A stretch of 64,000 nucleotides of DNA from Campylobacter hyointestinalis subsp. lawsonii. Its GTDB lineage: Bacteria; Campylobacterota; Campylobacteria; Campylobacterales; Campylobacteraceae. The notes under the pieces were generated by a model. It worked only from the letters and a program-made list of their open reading frames with translations, was not told the origin of the DNA and searched no databases. The DNA is taken from assembly GCF_013372165.1 (NCBI RefSeq), contig NZ_CP053828.1, forward strand, positions 744,001 through 808,000. Direction: 5' to 3'. This document shows positions 1 through 7,185 of this stretch, in pieces; the first letter of the stretch is position 1, and each line of letters opens with the position of its first letter. Both the position numbers and the translations under genes were made by a program.

Positions 1-946
1 ATTTAAATTCACTCAAAAACTCGCATAATTCATCAAATCTATCATCTGTTTCGCCAGGATGTCCTACGATGACGCCTGTTCGTAAAAAGCTATCTTTTGC
101 ATTTCTCATTTTGTATAAAAGTTCTTTTAAACGCTCTTTTGATGAGCCTCTACGCATTATTTTTAACATATCATCATTTATATGCTGGATAGGCATATCA
201 AAATAATTCACAAATTTAGGTGAAGCTATGATGCGTTCTATCAAAGAAAAACTAGCAGTAGTCGGATACAGGTATAAGATCCTAGCTGCCTTTATGCCAT
301 CAATTTTTTCTATTTCGTCTATGAGGCTTATAAGTCCGTTTTTTATACCAAAATCTCGCAAAAATGAGCTAGTGTCTTGAGCGATGAAGCTAAAGTCGCT
401 AAAGCCGTCTTTTATGAGTGCTTTTACCTCATCAGCTATACTTTCTATACTTCTGCTTTGAAGTTTTCCTTTAAATGAAGGGATCGCACAAAAGCTGCAT
501 TTTTGGTTGCAACCCTCGGCTATTTTTATGTATGCGTGGTAGCTAGACCCTGTTATGATACGTTTTGTATTGCTTTTTTGCAAGTAAATTTCAGGACTAA
601 ATAGACTTTGCTTTTTAAGGATAAGCTCATCTATCTTAGCATAGTCTCCAACTCCGCTAAATATATCGACTTCTGGAAGCTCACGCATAAGCTCGTCACG
701 ATATCTTTGCATCAAACATCCTGTGACTACTAGTACGCTATTTTCTTTTTTATAACTTGCTAGTTCAAGTATAGCCCTTATGCTTTCTTCTTTTGCGCTC
801 TCTATAAAACCGCATGTATTTACTATCATAACATCGGCATTTTTAGGGTCATCAACGATATCGTATGAGCTAAGGCGTCCTAGCATTATCTCGCTATCGA
901 CTAGATTTTTATTACATCCAAGTGAGACTAAATATAAGTTTGGCAT
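1..946 (-). CDS. rimO: Ribosomal protein S12 methylthiotransferase RimO (C-terminus cut by window edge)
   Basis: RimO adds a methylthio group to a conserved Asp of ribosomal protein S12. The start ATG is at 946-944 and the frame stays open to base 1, so about 315 N-terminal residues are seen and the C-terminal TRAM end is missing. The N-terminal UPF0004 domain has its three cluster cysteines in LGCNKN (C11), NTCGFI (C45) and TGCLMQ (C77). The radical SAM motif CNQKCSFC (C146, C150, C153) follows. The LVDSE motif after the first Cys separates RimO from the related tRNA enzyme MiaB. The start lies one base after the panC stop, so the two are probably co-transcribed. Confidence 0.93.
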   Translation of the reverse strand, partial: MPNLYLVSLGCNKNLVDSEIMLGRLSSYDIVDDPKNADVMIVNTCGFIESAKEESIRAILELASYKKENSVLVVTGCLMQRYRDELMRELPEVDIFSGVGDYAKIDELILKKQSLFSPEIYLQKSNTKRIITGSSYHAYIKIAEGCNQKCSFCAIPSFKGKLQSRSIESIADEVKALIKDGFSDFSFIAQDTSSFLRDFGIKNGLISLIDEIEKIDGIKAARILYLYPTTASFSLIERIIASPKFVNYFDMPIQHINDDMLKIMRRGSSKERLKELLYKMRNAKDSFLRTGVIVGHPGETDDRFDELCEFLSEFK

Positions 947-947
947 A

Positions 948-1769
948 CTACACCCACAGATTGTCTATCAGACGGGTTTTGCCTACGTAGGCTGCTACTA
1001 AAATAATGCTATTTCCTAAAATGACTTTTTCTATTGCTTCAAAGTCTCTATTTACGATTTCGGCATAATCAACCTTCAAAGGCTCCAAAGACTCTTGCAT
1101 GGCTGTTTTTATGACTGGTGAGCTTAACTCTCCTGCTTTTATTAAATTTGAAGCTTTCATAAGCGCTCTTGAGAGTTTGAGTGCGTAGCAAAGCTCACTA
1201 TCGCTAAGATATGTATTTCTTGATGAAAGTGCTAGTCCATCACCTCCTCTTACTATCTCGCACGGAACAATCTCTAAATTTAAAAAGAAGTTTTTTACCA
1301 TATTTTGTACGATAGCAAGCTGTTGAGCATCTTTTTTTCCAAAATACGCTCTATCTGGTCTGATGAGGTTAAAAAATTTGTTTAAAACCCTGCATACTCC
1401 ATCAAAATGCCCTGGGCGTTTTACGCCCTCAAGTACGCTTGAGAGATGTTTTGGTGCTAGTATTAATGGTTCGTCTTTTGCATATATTTCGCTCTCTTTA
1501 GGAAAGAAAACGGCTGATGCACCGCTAAGAGAACAAATTTTTATATCTGCTTCCTCATTTCTTGGATAAGTGCTTAGATCTTCTCCTGGTAAAAACTGAG
1601 TTGGATTTACGAAAATACTTACTATTGTATTGTCATTTTGTTCTACTGATTTTTTGATTAAAGATGCGTGACCGCCGTGCAAAGCTCCCATAGTAGGGAC
1701 AAATCCGACGCTTCCTTTAGCATTTTTGCGCCATTCTAAGACTTCGCTTACGCTTTTTAATATCTGCAT
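948..1769 (-). CDS. panC: Pantoate--beta-alanine ligase
   Basis: PanC condenses pantoate and beta-alanine, using ATP, in the last step of pantothenate synthesis in the cytoplasm. At 273 residues it has the usual family length. The ATP-binding [13 protein letters not shown] segment near residue 25 carries the HxGH motif of nucleotidyltransferase-type ligases, and [10 protein letters not shown] is the second conserved block near residue 145. It sits directly upstream of rimO on the minus strand with a 1-nt gap. panB, the other pantothenate gene of the window, lies 9 kb away on the opposite strand, so they are not in one operon here. Confidence 0.95.
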   Translation of the reverse strand: MQILKSVSEVLEWRKNAKGSVGFVPTMGALHGGHASLIKKSVEQNDNTIVSIFVNPTQFLPGEDLSTYPRNEEADIKICSLSGASAVFFPKESEIYAKDEPLILAPKHLSSVLEGVKRPGHFDGVCRVLNKFFNLIRPDRAYFGKKDAQQLAIVQNMVKNFFLNLEIVPCEIVRGGDGLALSSRNTYLSDSELCYALKLSRALMKASNLIKAGELSSPVIKTAMQESLEPLKVDYAEIVNRDFEAIEKVILGNSIILVAAYVGKTRLIDNLWV

Positions 1770-1926
1770 TTTTCTGCTCTTTATAAAGAATTTTTAACCG
1801 CTTATTTTAGCATAATTTTCTTAAAGGGCTTTAACTAAATCTTCTGATTTTATGAAAATCAAAAATAGCTATAACTAAATTTTAACCAAAAATAGGGTAA
1901 AATTATGAAAAATTCAAGGAATAAAT

Positions 1927-3030
1927 TTGGACAATTACGAATACACAGAACTATTAAAAAAGCTAAATACAAAAATAGAAAATATCAGCTCTATAATTAA
2001 GCCTGAGTTTATAGAAAAAAGATTGTGTGAGATCACGACTTTAGAAAATGATCCTGCTTTTTGGAATGACATTAAAAAAGCTAGTGATTTACAAAAAGAA
2101 AAGACAAAAATAGTCGGTATGCTAAATAAATTTAAAACTGCAAAAAGCGCTGTGGATGACGCTCTTGATCTTTATGAATTAGCAAATAGTGAAAACGATG
2201 AAGAGACGCTTTCTTCGCTTTTTGATGACGCTTCTAGCTTAGAAGATAAGATAACAAATTTAGAAATTTCTATGATGCTTAGTGGCGAAGATGATAGCAA
2301 AAATGCCATTGTTAGCATACATCCTGGAGCCGGTGGGACCGAGAGCAATGACTGGGCTAGTATGCTTTATAGAATGTATTTGAGATTTTGCGAAAGAGAA
2401 GGGTTTAAGGTCGAAACTTTGGACTTTCAAGAAGGTGATGAAGCTGGATTAAAAGATGTAAGCTTTATCGTAAAAGGCGAGAATGCTTATGGATATCTAA
2501 AAGCTGAAAATGGTATCCATCGCCTTGTTAGAACTAGCCCATTTGATAGTGCAGGACGTCGCCATACAAGCTTTTCAAGCGTGATGGTAAGCCCTGAAGT
2601 CGATGATGATATTGAGATCGAGATAGAAGATAAGGATTTAAGGCTAGATTATTATAGAGCTAGTGGTGCAGGTGGTCAGCATGTCAATAAAACTGAAAGT
2701 GCAGTTCGCATAACTCATATCCCAACAGGCATTGTAGTGCAGTGTCAAAATGACAGAAGTCAGCACAAAAACAAAGCTACTGCTATGAAAATGCTAAAAT
2801 CAAGGCTTTATGAATTTGAGCTTATGAAACAGCAAGCTGCAAATAACTCTATAGAAAAAAGCGAAATAGGCTGGGGTCATCAGATACGCTCATATGTCCT
2901 ATTCCCGTATCAACAAGTAAAAGACAATAGAAGTGGCGAAGCATACAGCCAAACAGATGCTATACTTGATGGTGATATAAAAAAGATAATAGAAGCTGTT
3001 CTTATAAGTCAAAAAAGTGCTAATGAATGA
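1927..3030 (+). CDS. prfB: Peptide chain release factor 2
   Basis: RF2 terminates translation at UGA and UAA. The SPF tripeptide (residues 204-206) reads the stop codon, and GGQ (249-251) triggers peptidyl-tRNA hydrolysis. The start is a TTG at 1927, a few bases after AAGGA; no ATG fits the family N-terminus better. The reading frame is continuous through codon 30, so the autoregulatory +1 frameshift known from E. coli prfB is absent here. The length of 367 residues is normal. It is divergent from panC, with the shared promoter region at 1770-1926. Confidence 0.96.
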   Translation: MDNYEYTELLKKLNTKIENISSIIKPEFIEKRLCEITTLENDPAFWNDIKKASDLQKEKTKIVGMLNKFKTAKSAVDDALDLYELANSENDEETLSSLFDDASSLEDKITNLEISMMLSGEDDSKNAIVSIHPGAGGTESNDWASMLYRMYLRFCEREGFKVETLDFQEGDEAGLKDVSFIVKGENAYGYLKAENGIHRLVRTSPFDSAGRRHTSFSSVMVSPEVDDDIEIEIEDKDLRLDYYRASGAGGQHVNKTESAVRITHIPTGIVVQCQNDRSQHKNKATAMKMLKSRLYEFELMKQQAANNSIEKSEIGWGHQIRSYVLFPYQQVKDNRSGEAYSQTDAILDGDIKKIIEAVLISQKSANE

Positions 3031-3059
3031 ATTTAATAACGCAAAAATAAGGAGAAAAA

Positions 3060-3383
3060 ATGAATTTAGATTCGATCTTAATAGGTCTTGGATACAATAT
3101 AAATGATGCTTTATTGCAGCAAGTAAAAAGGATTTTATCTGCTTGTGATTTTGATGAAAACGAAATTTCACATATTTTAAATTTAAATGATAAGTTAAAG
3201 TTGCATTTTGCTTTTGTAGCTATATCAAATAGCGAAGATGTTTTTAAGATCAAATGTGAATCAAACGATAACGAGATCAAAAAAGCTTTTAATGAGATTG
3301 TTAGCGAATGGGCATTAAAATATAAATTTAAAATCAAAAAACTAGACGGCAAGGAAACATATTATATTATCGGTCGTGCGTAA
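3060..3383 (+). CDS. Hypothetical protein, 107 residues
   Basis: I do not recognise the family. The start ATG has a good ribosome binding site (AAGGAG, 3049-3054). The product is acidic to neutral and probably soluble, with no signal peptide or membrane segment; it has a predicted helical N-terminal half and a C-terminal half rich in Lys and Glu. It follows prfB by 29 nt on the same strand and may be co-transcribed with it. A 7-bp perfect hairpin downstream (3444-3460) could mark the transcript end. Confidence 0.7.
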   Translation: MNLDSILIGLGYNINDALLQQVKRILSACDFDENEISHILNLNDKLKLHFAFVAISNSEDVFKIKCESNDNEIKKAFNEIVSEWALKYKFKIKKLDGKETYYIIGRA

Positions 3384-3443
3384 GGATTAAAAAGTTAGTT
3401 TAGACGATCATTTGTCAGATGAGATATCTTAAAATGATGCTTA

Positions 3444-3460
3444 TTAGACCGGTGGTCTAA
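3444..3460 (+). terminator. Possible terminator hairpin
   Basis: TTAGACC-GGT-GGTCTAA is a perfect 7-bp stem with a 3-nt loop, 60 nt after the stop of the 107-residue gene. No U-run follows, so it may be a processing or attenuating hairpin rather than an intrinsic terminator. Confidence 0.35.
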
Positions 3461-3546
3461 ATAATCTGCTTAGCCTAGCTTATAGATTTAAGTTTAAATT
3501 TACATATCAGTTGGGCTATAAATCATAGTAGAATGTTAGGATAAAT

Positions 3547-3957
3547 ATGAAAAAAACTATTTTTAGTATTTCTGCGTTATTTGTATTTGTTTTATTAGGA
3601 TGTAGTGCTACAAAAAATAGCACTTTAGTAACAAATGATACCTTAGGTTCTAGTGATACTTTGTTGCAAACAACTAAAGATAAACTAACTAACGATTGTA
3701 AGGCGGGAGATAAGGTAAGCTGCAAGAAACTAGGTGATTATTTTTACGATCAAGCTAAGTATGGCGACGCTGCAAATGTTTATGACTATACGTGTGCTAA
3801 GTTTTGGTATATACCTGCTTGTTTAAGGTTAGCGTATATGTTTAAGAATGGTACTGGTGTGGAGAAAAATGAATCAATAGCACGAGATATCTATAAAAGA
3901 GCTTGTTATAATGGAGATAAAAACTCTTGCGATTTAGCTAAGAATCTAAAACCATAA
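3547..3957 (+). CDS. Sel1-like repeat lipoprotein
   Basis: A 136-residue exported lipoprotein: a hydrophobic signal segment ends in the lipobox LLGC, with the lipidated Cys at about residue 19. The rest has Sel1-like repeat features (DKVSCKKLGDYFYDQAKYGDA, then ACLRLAYMFKNGTGVEKN), with paired cysteines typical of the Cys-rich Sel1 proteins of Campylobacter and Helicobacter. These repeats form helical hairpins used in protein-protein contacts. The precise role is unknown. The gene is flanked by hairpins at 3444-3460 and 3964-4001, so it is probably monocistronic. Confidence 0.75.
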   Translation: MKKTIFSISALFVFVLLGCSATKNSTLVTNDTLGSSDTLLQTTKDKLTNDCKAGDKVSCKKLGDYFYDQAKYGDAANVYDYTCAKFWYIPACLRLAYMFKNGTGVEKNESIARDIYKRACYNGDKNSCDLAKNLKP

Positions 3958-3963
3958 AGAGTC

Positions 3964-4001
3964 AAATTTTAAGCATGATTAGATGATTGGCTTAAAAATT
4001 T
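3964..4001. terminator. Hairpin between convergent genes
   Basis: AAATTTTAAGC (3964-3974) pairs with GCTTAAAAATTT (3990-4001), with one extra A. It lies between the convergent stops of the lipoprotein gene (3957) and the small membrane protein gene (4031), so it could stop transcription from both sides. The stem is AT-rich. Confidence 0.45.
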
Positions 4002-4030
4002 AAATTTGCTGATAAATTTGATTTATCACC

Positions 4031-4252
4031 TTAAATCCACCATTTTCTAGCCATATACCTTATAAAAATTATAGCCAATATCCCAATCAATATATATGGT
4101 AAATATTCGCCAAATATCATATTTAGTATCATACCTAGCGAACCAATAAGCGAAACAATAACTAGTATCACCAATACAGCAAACATATAGATAAGAACAT
4201 TGGCATATATCGCCAATATCGTAATTATTATAAAACCCAAAATAAAAATCAT
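4031..4252 (-). CDS. Small inner-membrane protein, 73 residues
   Basis: The sequence is almost entirely hydrophobic, with two to three membrane segments (residues about 1-20, 22-45 and 50-66) and a basic C-terminus ending RYMARKWWI, which is likely cytoplasmic. The start ATG at 4252-4250 has AGGAG a few bases upstream. No family is recognised. It lies at the edge of the accessory region, about 300 nt downstream of the candidate RiPP operon on the same strand. It might be read through from that operon, but a 12-bp inverted repeat lies between them. A role in immunity or export for the peptide is only a thought; nothing in the sequence shows it. Confidence 0.55.
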   Translation of the reverse strand: MIFILGFIIITILAIYANVLIYMFAVLVILVIVSLIGSLGMILNMIFGEYLPYILIGILAIIFIRYMARKWWI

Positions 4253-4334
4253 CGATCGCTCCTGAATTTTTAAATCATATTATAATAATTTATGGTATCT
4301 AATTTATAAAAATATCAATAAAAATTTAAAATCT

Positions 4335-4481
4335 AAAAATGAAATCCAAATTCCCATTATCCCTAAACCATTTTTAAACTCACCAGAGTTTAAAAAACTT
4401 TTAAATCTGCTTCCCCGCACAGCAACTTTGAAAGACTTTTACAGTGGGTTAAGTGAGAACTTGAATAGATACACGCATTGA
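4335..4481 (+). pseudogene. Possible C-terminal coding remnant, unidentified
   Basis: An open frame without a start codon reads like real protein (PIIPKPFLNSPEFKKLLNLL, then PRTATLKDFYSGLSENLNRY) and ends in TGA at 4479-4481. Upstream the frame dissolves into AT-rich sequence. It could be the tail of a gene whose front was lost when the accessory region formed. I cannot name the family. The rest of 4253-4550 holds only the 12-bp inverted repeat at 4481-4519. Confidence 0.3.
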
Positions 4482-4519
4482 TAGCTTGACTAGGCAAGTC
4501 TATCTCGTAGTCAAGCTAT
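4481..4519. repeat. Perfect 12-bp inverted repeat, 15-nt loop
   Basis: ATAGCTTGACTA (4481-4492) is the exact reverse complement of TAGTCAAGCTAT (4508-4519). It lies 30 nt downstream of the second peptide gene on the minus strand, where an operon terminator would be expected, but no U-run follows on that strand. It may be a terminator without U-tract, an mRNA-stabilising end, or a relic of a mobile element. Confidence 0.5.
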
Positions 4520-4550
4520 ATTAAATATAATTTTATTTAAATTATATTTA

Positions 4551-4652
4551 TCAGCAAGGGATATTTGCGGTGATGCCACAACCCAAATCCCCACTCTTTG
4601 GTCAAATATTATAATTGTTTGCCATTGTGTTAATACTTACATCTATTTTCAT
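4551..4652 (-). CDS. Candidate RiPP precursor peptide 2, with in-frame TGA at codon 17
   Basis: ATG at 4652-4650 follows the strong site GGAGGA. The frame reads MKIDVSINTMANNYNI, then TGA (4604-4602), then continues without further interruption as PKSGDLGCGITANIPC to TGA-TAA (4553-4548). Without readthrough only 16 residues are made. Read through, it aligns without gaps to precursor 1 (positions 1-4, 6, 11, G21, C25, N30 and C33 identical), so the downstream part is genuine peptide sequence. A 13-bp stem-loop (4592-4557) starts 9 nt after the TGA. Two readings are possible: selenocysteine or other recoding of UGA, or a nonsense mutation that inactivated this copy. If the last TGA were also decoded, the peptide would have 34 residues like its sister. 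Confidence 0.6.
4557..4592 (-). promoter_or_regulatory. SECIS-like stem-loop after in-frame TGA
   Basis: In the minus-strand mRNA, GGGG-AUUUG-GGU-(U)-G pairs with C-ACC-(G)-CAAAU-(AU)-CCCU around the loop UGGCAU, giving about 13 pairs. The stem starts 9 nt after the UGA and the loop starts 24 nt after it. The upper part (GGU, bulged U, short stem, loop with GG at positions 2-3) resembles the SelB-binding hairpin of E. coli fdhF, which also has GGU, a bulged U and GG in the loop. The loop lacks the GU of that element. This is a visual fold, not a computed one. Confidence 0.35.
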
Positions 4653-4676
4653 TTTTTCCTCCAAAAAATTTATTTA

Positions 4677-4781
4677 TTAATAGCATCCTAAATTGGGACT
4701 GCAACGGCATACTGTATTACCCAAAACGCTAGATTTTGATCCAGCAACCGCCAGATATATCAAGCTTTTATCTATTTTCAT
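4677..4781 (-). CDS. Candidate RiPP precursor peptide 1 (34 residues, 3 Cys)
   Basis: ATG at 4781-4779 is preceded by GGAGAG, a strong ribosome binding site at normal spacing. The 34-residue product starts MKIDKSLIYLAVAGSK and ends GNTVCRCSPNLGCY, stopping at TAA (4679-4677). The front half resembles a leader. The tail with C25, C27 and C33 resembles a core for thioether or other radical SAM chemistry. It begins 19 nt after the stop of the beta-solenoid gene and ends 24 nt before precursor 2, so it reads as the third gene of the maturase operon. The assignment as a maturase substrate rests on position, size, Cys content and the sister peptide; no known precursor family is recognised. Confidence 0.65.
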   Translation of the reverse strand: MKIDKSLIYLAVAGSKSSVLGNTVCRCSPNLGCY

Positions 4782-4800
4782 TTTCTCTCCTTTCATAAAT

Positions 4801-5535
4801 TTATTTAATTTCGATAATCTTGCCGCCAATTATCTTTATGATGCCTTGGCCACTACCACTATTTATGATATTTTCTTTGTGGTAAATGGTTCCATCGAAA
4901 TCTTTTTTATTTATCCTTATGATGCCGTTATTTATTTTTATTTTCCAATTATTGATTTTGTTGTTTCCTGTTAATGTTATATTGGAGTTATTTGATTTTA
5001 TATCTAAATTTTCTATATCGCTTGTGATGTCGATGGTTCCGTTATTAGAATCTATTTTTAGATTTTTTGTATCGCCTTGTATATCGAAATTACAATTATT
5101 TGATTTTGCGTTTAGATCATTTGTGCTGTTTTTTATTGTGATGTTGCCGTTATTGATATTTAAATTTAAATTATTTATTTTAGCTTCTGATATGATGTCA
5201 GCATTGTTTGTTTTGAGATTTAAGGAGCTATTGTTGTTTTGAGGTATGAAGATTTTTGCTATGCCTTTTATATTTTGGGATTTTATCCCTGCTTTTAGCG
5301 CAACTACAAATAGGTCGCTAAGACTATTTATATTGTCGATATTTGATGATATTTTATCGTCTATTTTAGAGCTTATAGTTAGGCTATTTTCTGTATGTTC
5401 TACTATTATTTGATCGCTGTTGCTTTCAAATTTTATATATGCATTTTGCTCGGTAGTTTGCAAAATATCTATATCCATTTCGATAGCAAAATTGGCTTTT
5501 ATGCTAGAACCTGTGAAATTAAATGTCTTATTCAT
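4801..5535 (-). CDS. Beta-solenoid (DUF4097-like) protein in RiPP operon
   Basis: This 244-residue protein has no signal peptide or membrane segment, so it is probably cytoplasmic. From residue 110 it carries Asn-Asn motifs at 110, 128, 146, 164 and 182, exactly 18 residues apart, and a last one at 202. Each is followed by alternating hydrophobic residues (NNGNITI, NNGTIDI, NNSNITL). This pattern fits one coil of a right-handed beta-solenoid and resembles DUF4097-type proteins. The N-terminal 100 residues form a separate, more mixed domain. Its ATG overlaps the maturase stop as ATGA, indicating translational coupling. Scaffold, peptide-binding or surface functions are all possible; none is shown. 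Confidence 0.7.
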   Translation of the reverse strand: MNKTFNFTGSSIKANFAIEMDIDILQTTEQNAYIKFESNSDQIIVEHTENSLTISSKIDDKISSNIDNINSLSDLFVVALKAGIKSQNIKGIAKIFIPQNNNSSLNLKTNNADIISEAKINNLNLNINNGNITIKNSTNDLNAKSNNCNFDIQGDTKNLKIDSNNGTIDITSDIENLDIKSNNSNITLTGNNKINNWKIKINNGIIRINKKDFDGTIYHKENIINSGSGQGIIKIIGGKIIEIK

Positions 5536-6854
5536 ATTAACCTTTCTAAAATATTTTTTTGTCTTTTGATCATTTTTACCATATATTTTTCGTCGCTATG
5601 CTTTATGGGGCAAATTTTTCTTTTATTTTCTAGGTTGTGTAAAGGACAAGATCTATTCATACATTGAAAAAAATAGAAGCATTTTAGACAGCTCTCATCA
5701 AATTTGCTATATTTTTCCCAGTTTTTTAATTTTTGGTGGTTTAGTTTTAATTCATCTTTTATATCTCCAAATTTGTTTATATCTTGATCTACTGCTATGG
5801 TGCATTTAAGAACTTCAAAATTAGGCGTGATTGTGTAGCATGACTCTTTGGAAGCGTAGCAAATCGCCCCGCCTGCAAGTGTATATAAGCCAATATCGCC
5901 TAAAAGATAATCTTGATTTTGCGCCTCTTCTTCCCAGATATGCTTGATATTATCAGCGCTAGAGTAGCAAGCATCAATGTGCCTTTGAGTTGTTGTATTA
6001 TTGGATTGAGAGTATAGGCCTATGGGTCTAAAAATCAGATTAAATCTATAATCTTTTTTTGTGAAGGCAATGTTTGTAAAATAATCTTTTCTGTAATCTG
6101 GCGTGGCATTGCTCTCATTAAAATTACATCTTATGATTATCTTAAAATCATCTTTTAAGGTTTGAATATCTTTAAGATTATTTAGTATAGTATCGTATGT
6201 TTTACCGCCACCATATTTGATTCTTAGTTTATCATGGGTTTTGGCGATTCCATCTAGTGTTATTTGGAATGTTCTTATATTTTTATCCAACAAAGCTCTA
6301 AAATTCTCTTTGTTTAAGAGATATCCATTTGTGGTCATCGAAGAAGTGTGCTCGATATCCTTGATACGCTCTTCAAAATCAAGTATCCAAGATAGCCCTA
6401 AAAGTGGCTCACCACCAAAGTATTCAATGTGAAGTTTTTTGGGATTTTTTTGCTTGATTAAATCATATATAATATCGCTATGTTTACCCTTAAATCTAGA
6501 GCGGTCATTGTGGTTTTCATAGCAATATACACAATCAAAATTACATGCATAACCAGCCGGTAGCAAAATTAGATGCAATTCGTCTTGTTCTTTTTGGAGT
6601 TGTTTGTTGTATTCTTGGAGATAAAACTCTTTTGGAAAATCAGTTTCATTTATAAAATAATTTGTTTTTAAGAAATCTATATATTCTTGCTTGAATTTGT
6701 CTGTGAATGTGATTTTGCGTTTGTCTATTGAGTGGATATTTTCGCATTCTATATTTACGCCTATATCATTATACCAGTTATATAGATATACCCCCCCCCC
6801 ATAAATCTCATCTTTGACAATGCTTATTTGATTTAATAATCTAAAAGTATCCAT
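5532..6854 (-). CDS. Radical SAM/SPASM peptide maturase, likely phase-variable (G10 tract)
   Basis: A 440-residue enzyme with the 4Fe-4S/SAM motif CNFDCVYC (Cys at about 104, 108, 111), a following YFGGEPLL SAM-binding block, and a C-terminal SPASM-type set of cysteines ending CLKCFYFFQCMNRSC, close to the CX2CX5CX3C consensus. About 100 residues precede the radical SAM core, as in many peptide maturases that have an N-terminal substrate-recognition region. Such enzymes install thioether or C-C crosslinks in short precursor peptides, here presumably the two genes at 4551-4781. Codons 19-22 lie in a run of ten G (complement of 6791-6800). Slippage there would switch the gene off; the present length is in frame (on). 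No transporter or peptidase gene is adjacent. Confidence 0.85.
   Translation of the reverse strand: MDTFRLLNQISIVKDEIYGGGVYLYNWYNDIGVNIECENIHSIDKRKITFTDKFKQEYIDFLKTNYFINETDFPKEFYLQEYNKQLQKEQDELHLILLPAGYACNFDCVYCYENHNDRSRFKGKHSDIIYDLIKQKNPKKLHIEYFGGEPLLGLSWILDFEERIKDIEHTSSMTTNGYLLNKENFRALLDKNIRTFQITLDGIAKTHDKLRIKYGGGKTYDTILNNLKDIQTLKDDFKIIIRCNFNESNATPDYRKDYFTNIAFTKKDYRFNLIFRPIGLYSQSNNTTTQRHIDACYSSADNIKHIWEEEAQNQDYLLGDIGLYTLAGGAICYASKESCYTITPNFEVLKCTIAVDQDINKFGDIKDELKLNHQKLKNWEKYSKFDESCLKCFYFFQCMNRSCPLHNLENKRKICPIKHSDEKYMVKMIKRQKNILERLI
6791..6800 (-). repeat. G10 homopolymer (contingency tract)
   Basis: Ten C on the plus strand form G10 in the coding strand of the radical SAM gene, encoding Gly-Gly-Gly after Tyr18. 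Poly-G runs of about 8-13 in coding sequence are the standard phase-variation signal of Campylobacter. In a genome this AT-rich the run is very unlikely by chance. Confidence 0.9.
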
Positions 6855-7004
6855 AACTATAAACTCTCTAAATAAACTTGAGCTAGGATTGTATCAAATT
6901 TAACTTAAAATTTTTTGATTTTTAGATTTAAATCGCAATAAATTTAAATAGTGTAAAAAATCATTTAAAATCTAACTGATATAAAAATAGCTTTAAGATT
7001 TATT

Positions 7005-7168
7005 TTAAGGGCATTTGATATTTTTTTTCAAATCATCACTTGATATTTTTGTTATTTTATTTTCATAATTATACATTGTTTTTACACTAACGCCTATCAT
7101 ATCGGCTAATTCTACTCTTGATATATTTTTTCTTTTCTTATAGCTTTTACTTTGTTTCCATATTTCAT
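7005..7168 (-). pseudogene. Frameshifted XRE-family HTH regulator
   Basis: ATG at 7168-7166 with AAGGA upstream starts MKYGNKVKAIRKEK and then runs into TAG. One extra A in the A6 run near codon 14 restores a complete helix-turn-helix (ISRVELADMIGVSVKTMYNY, then ENK), ending at TAA 7007-7005. The total span is 164 nt, one base short of a whole number of codons. Either the gene is dead, or the A-run is a slippage site. It lies about 150 nt upstream of the RiPP maturase on the same strand and could have been its regulator. Confidence 0.65.
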
Positions 7169-7185
7169 ATTTTTCCTTATAAATA

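Noticed and set aside
1927-2010. Possible programmed frameshift in prfB
   Set aside because: The frame is continuous; there is no in-frame TGA near codon 26.
3020-3352. Overlapping minus-strand frames opposite the 107-residue gene
   Set aside because: No ribosome sites, hydrophobic composition expected from antisense of AT-rich genes, and the plus-strand gene has a strong site.
4400-4420. Possible second ssrA 3'-end copy (attachment site), because of CCCCGCACAG
   Set aside because: Only a few bases match the tmRNA 3' end; too short for an att repeat.
4693-4974. Plus-strand frame of 93 codons across the peptide and solenoid genes
   Set aside because: It is the antisense of two better-supported minus-strand genes, with no start context.
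7118-7185. N-terminal part of the open frame before the phage head fragment
   Set aside because: It is the complement of the XRE gene and has no similarity to phage proteins; only the part from about 7186 is kept.
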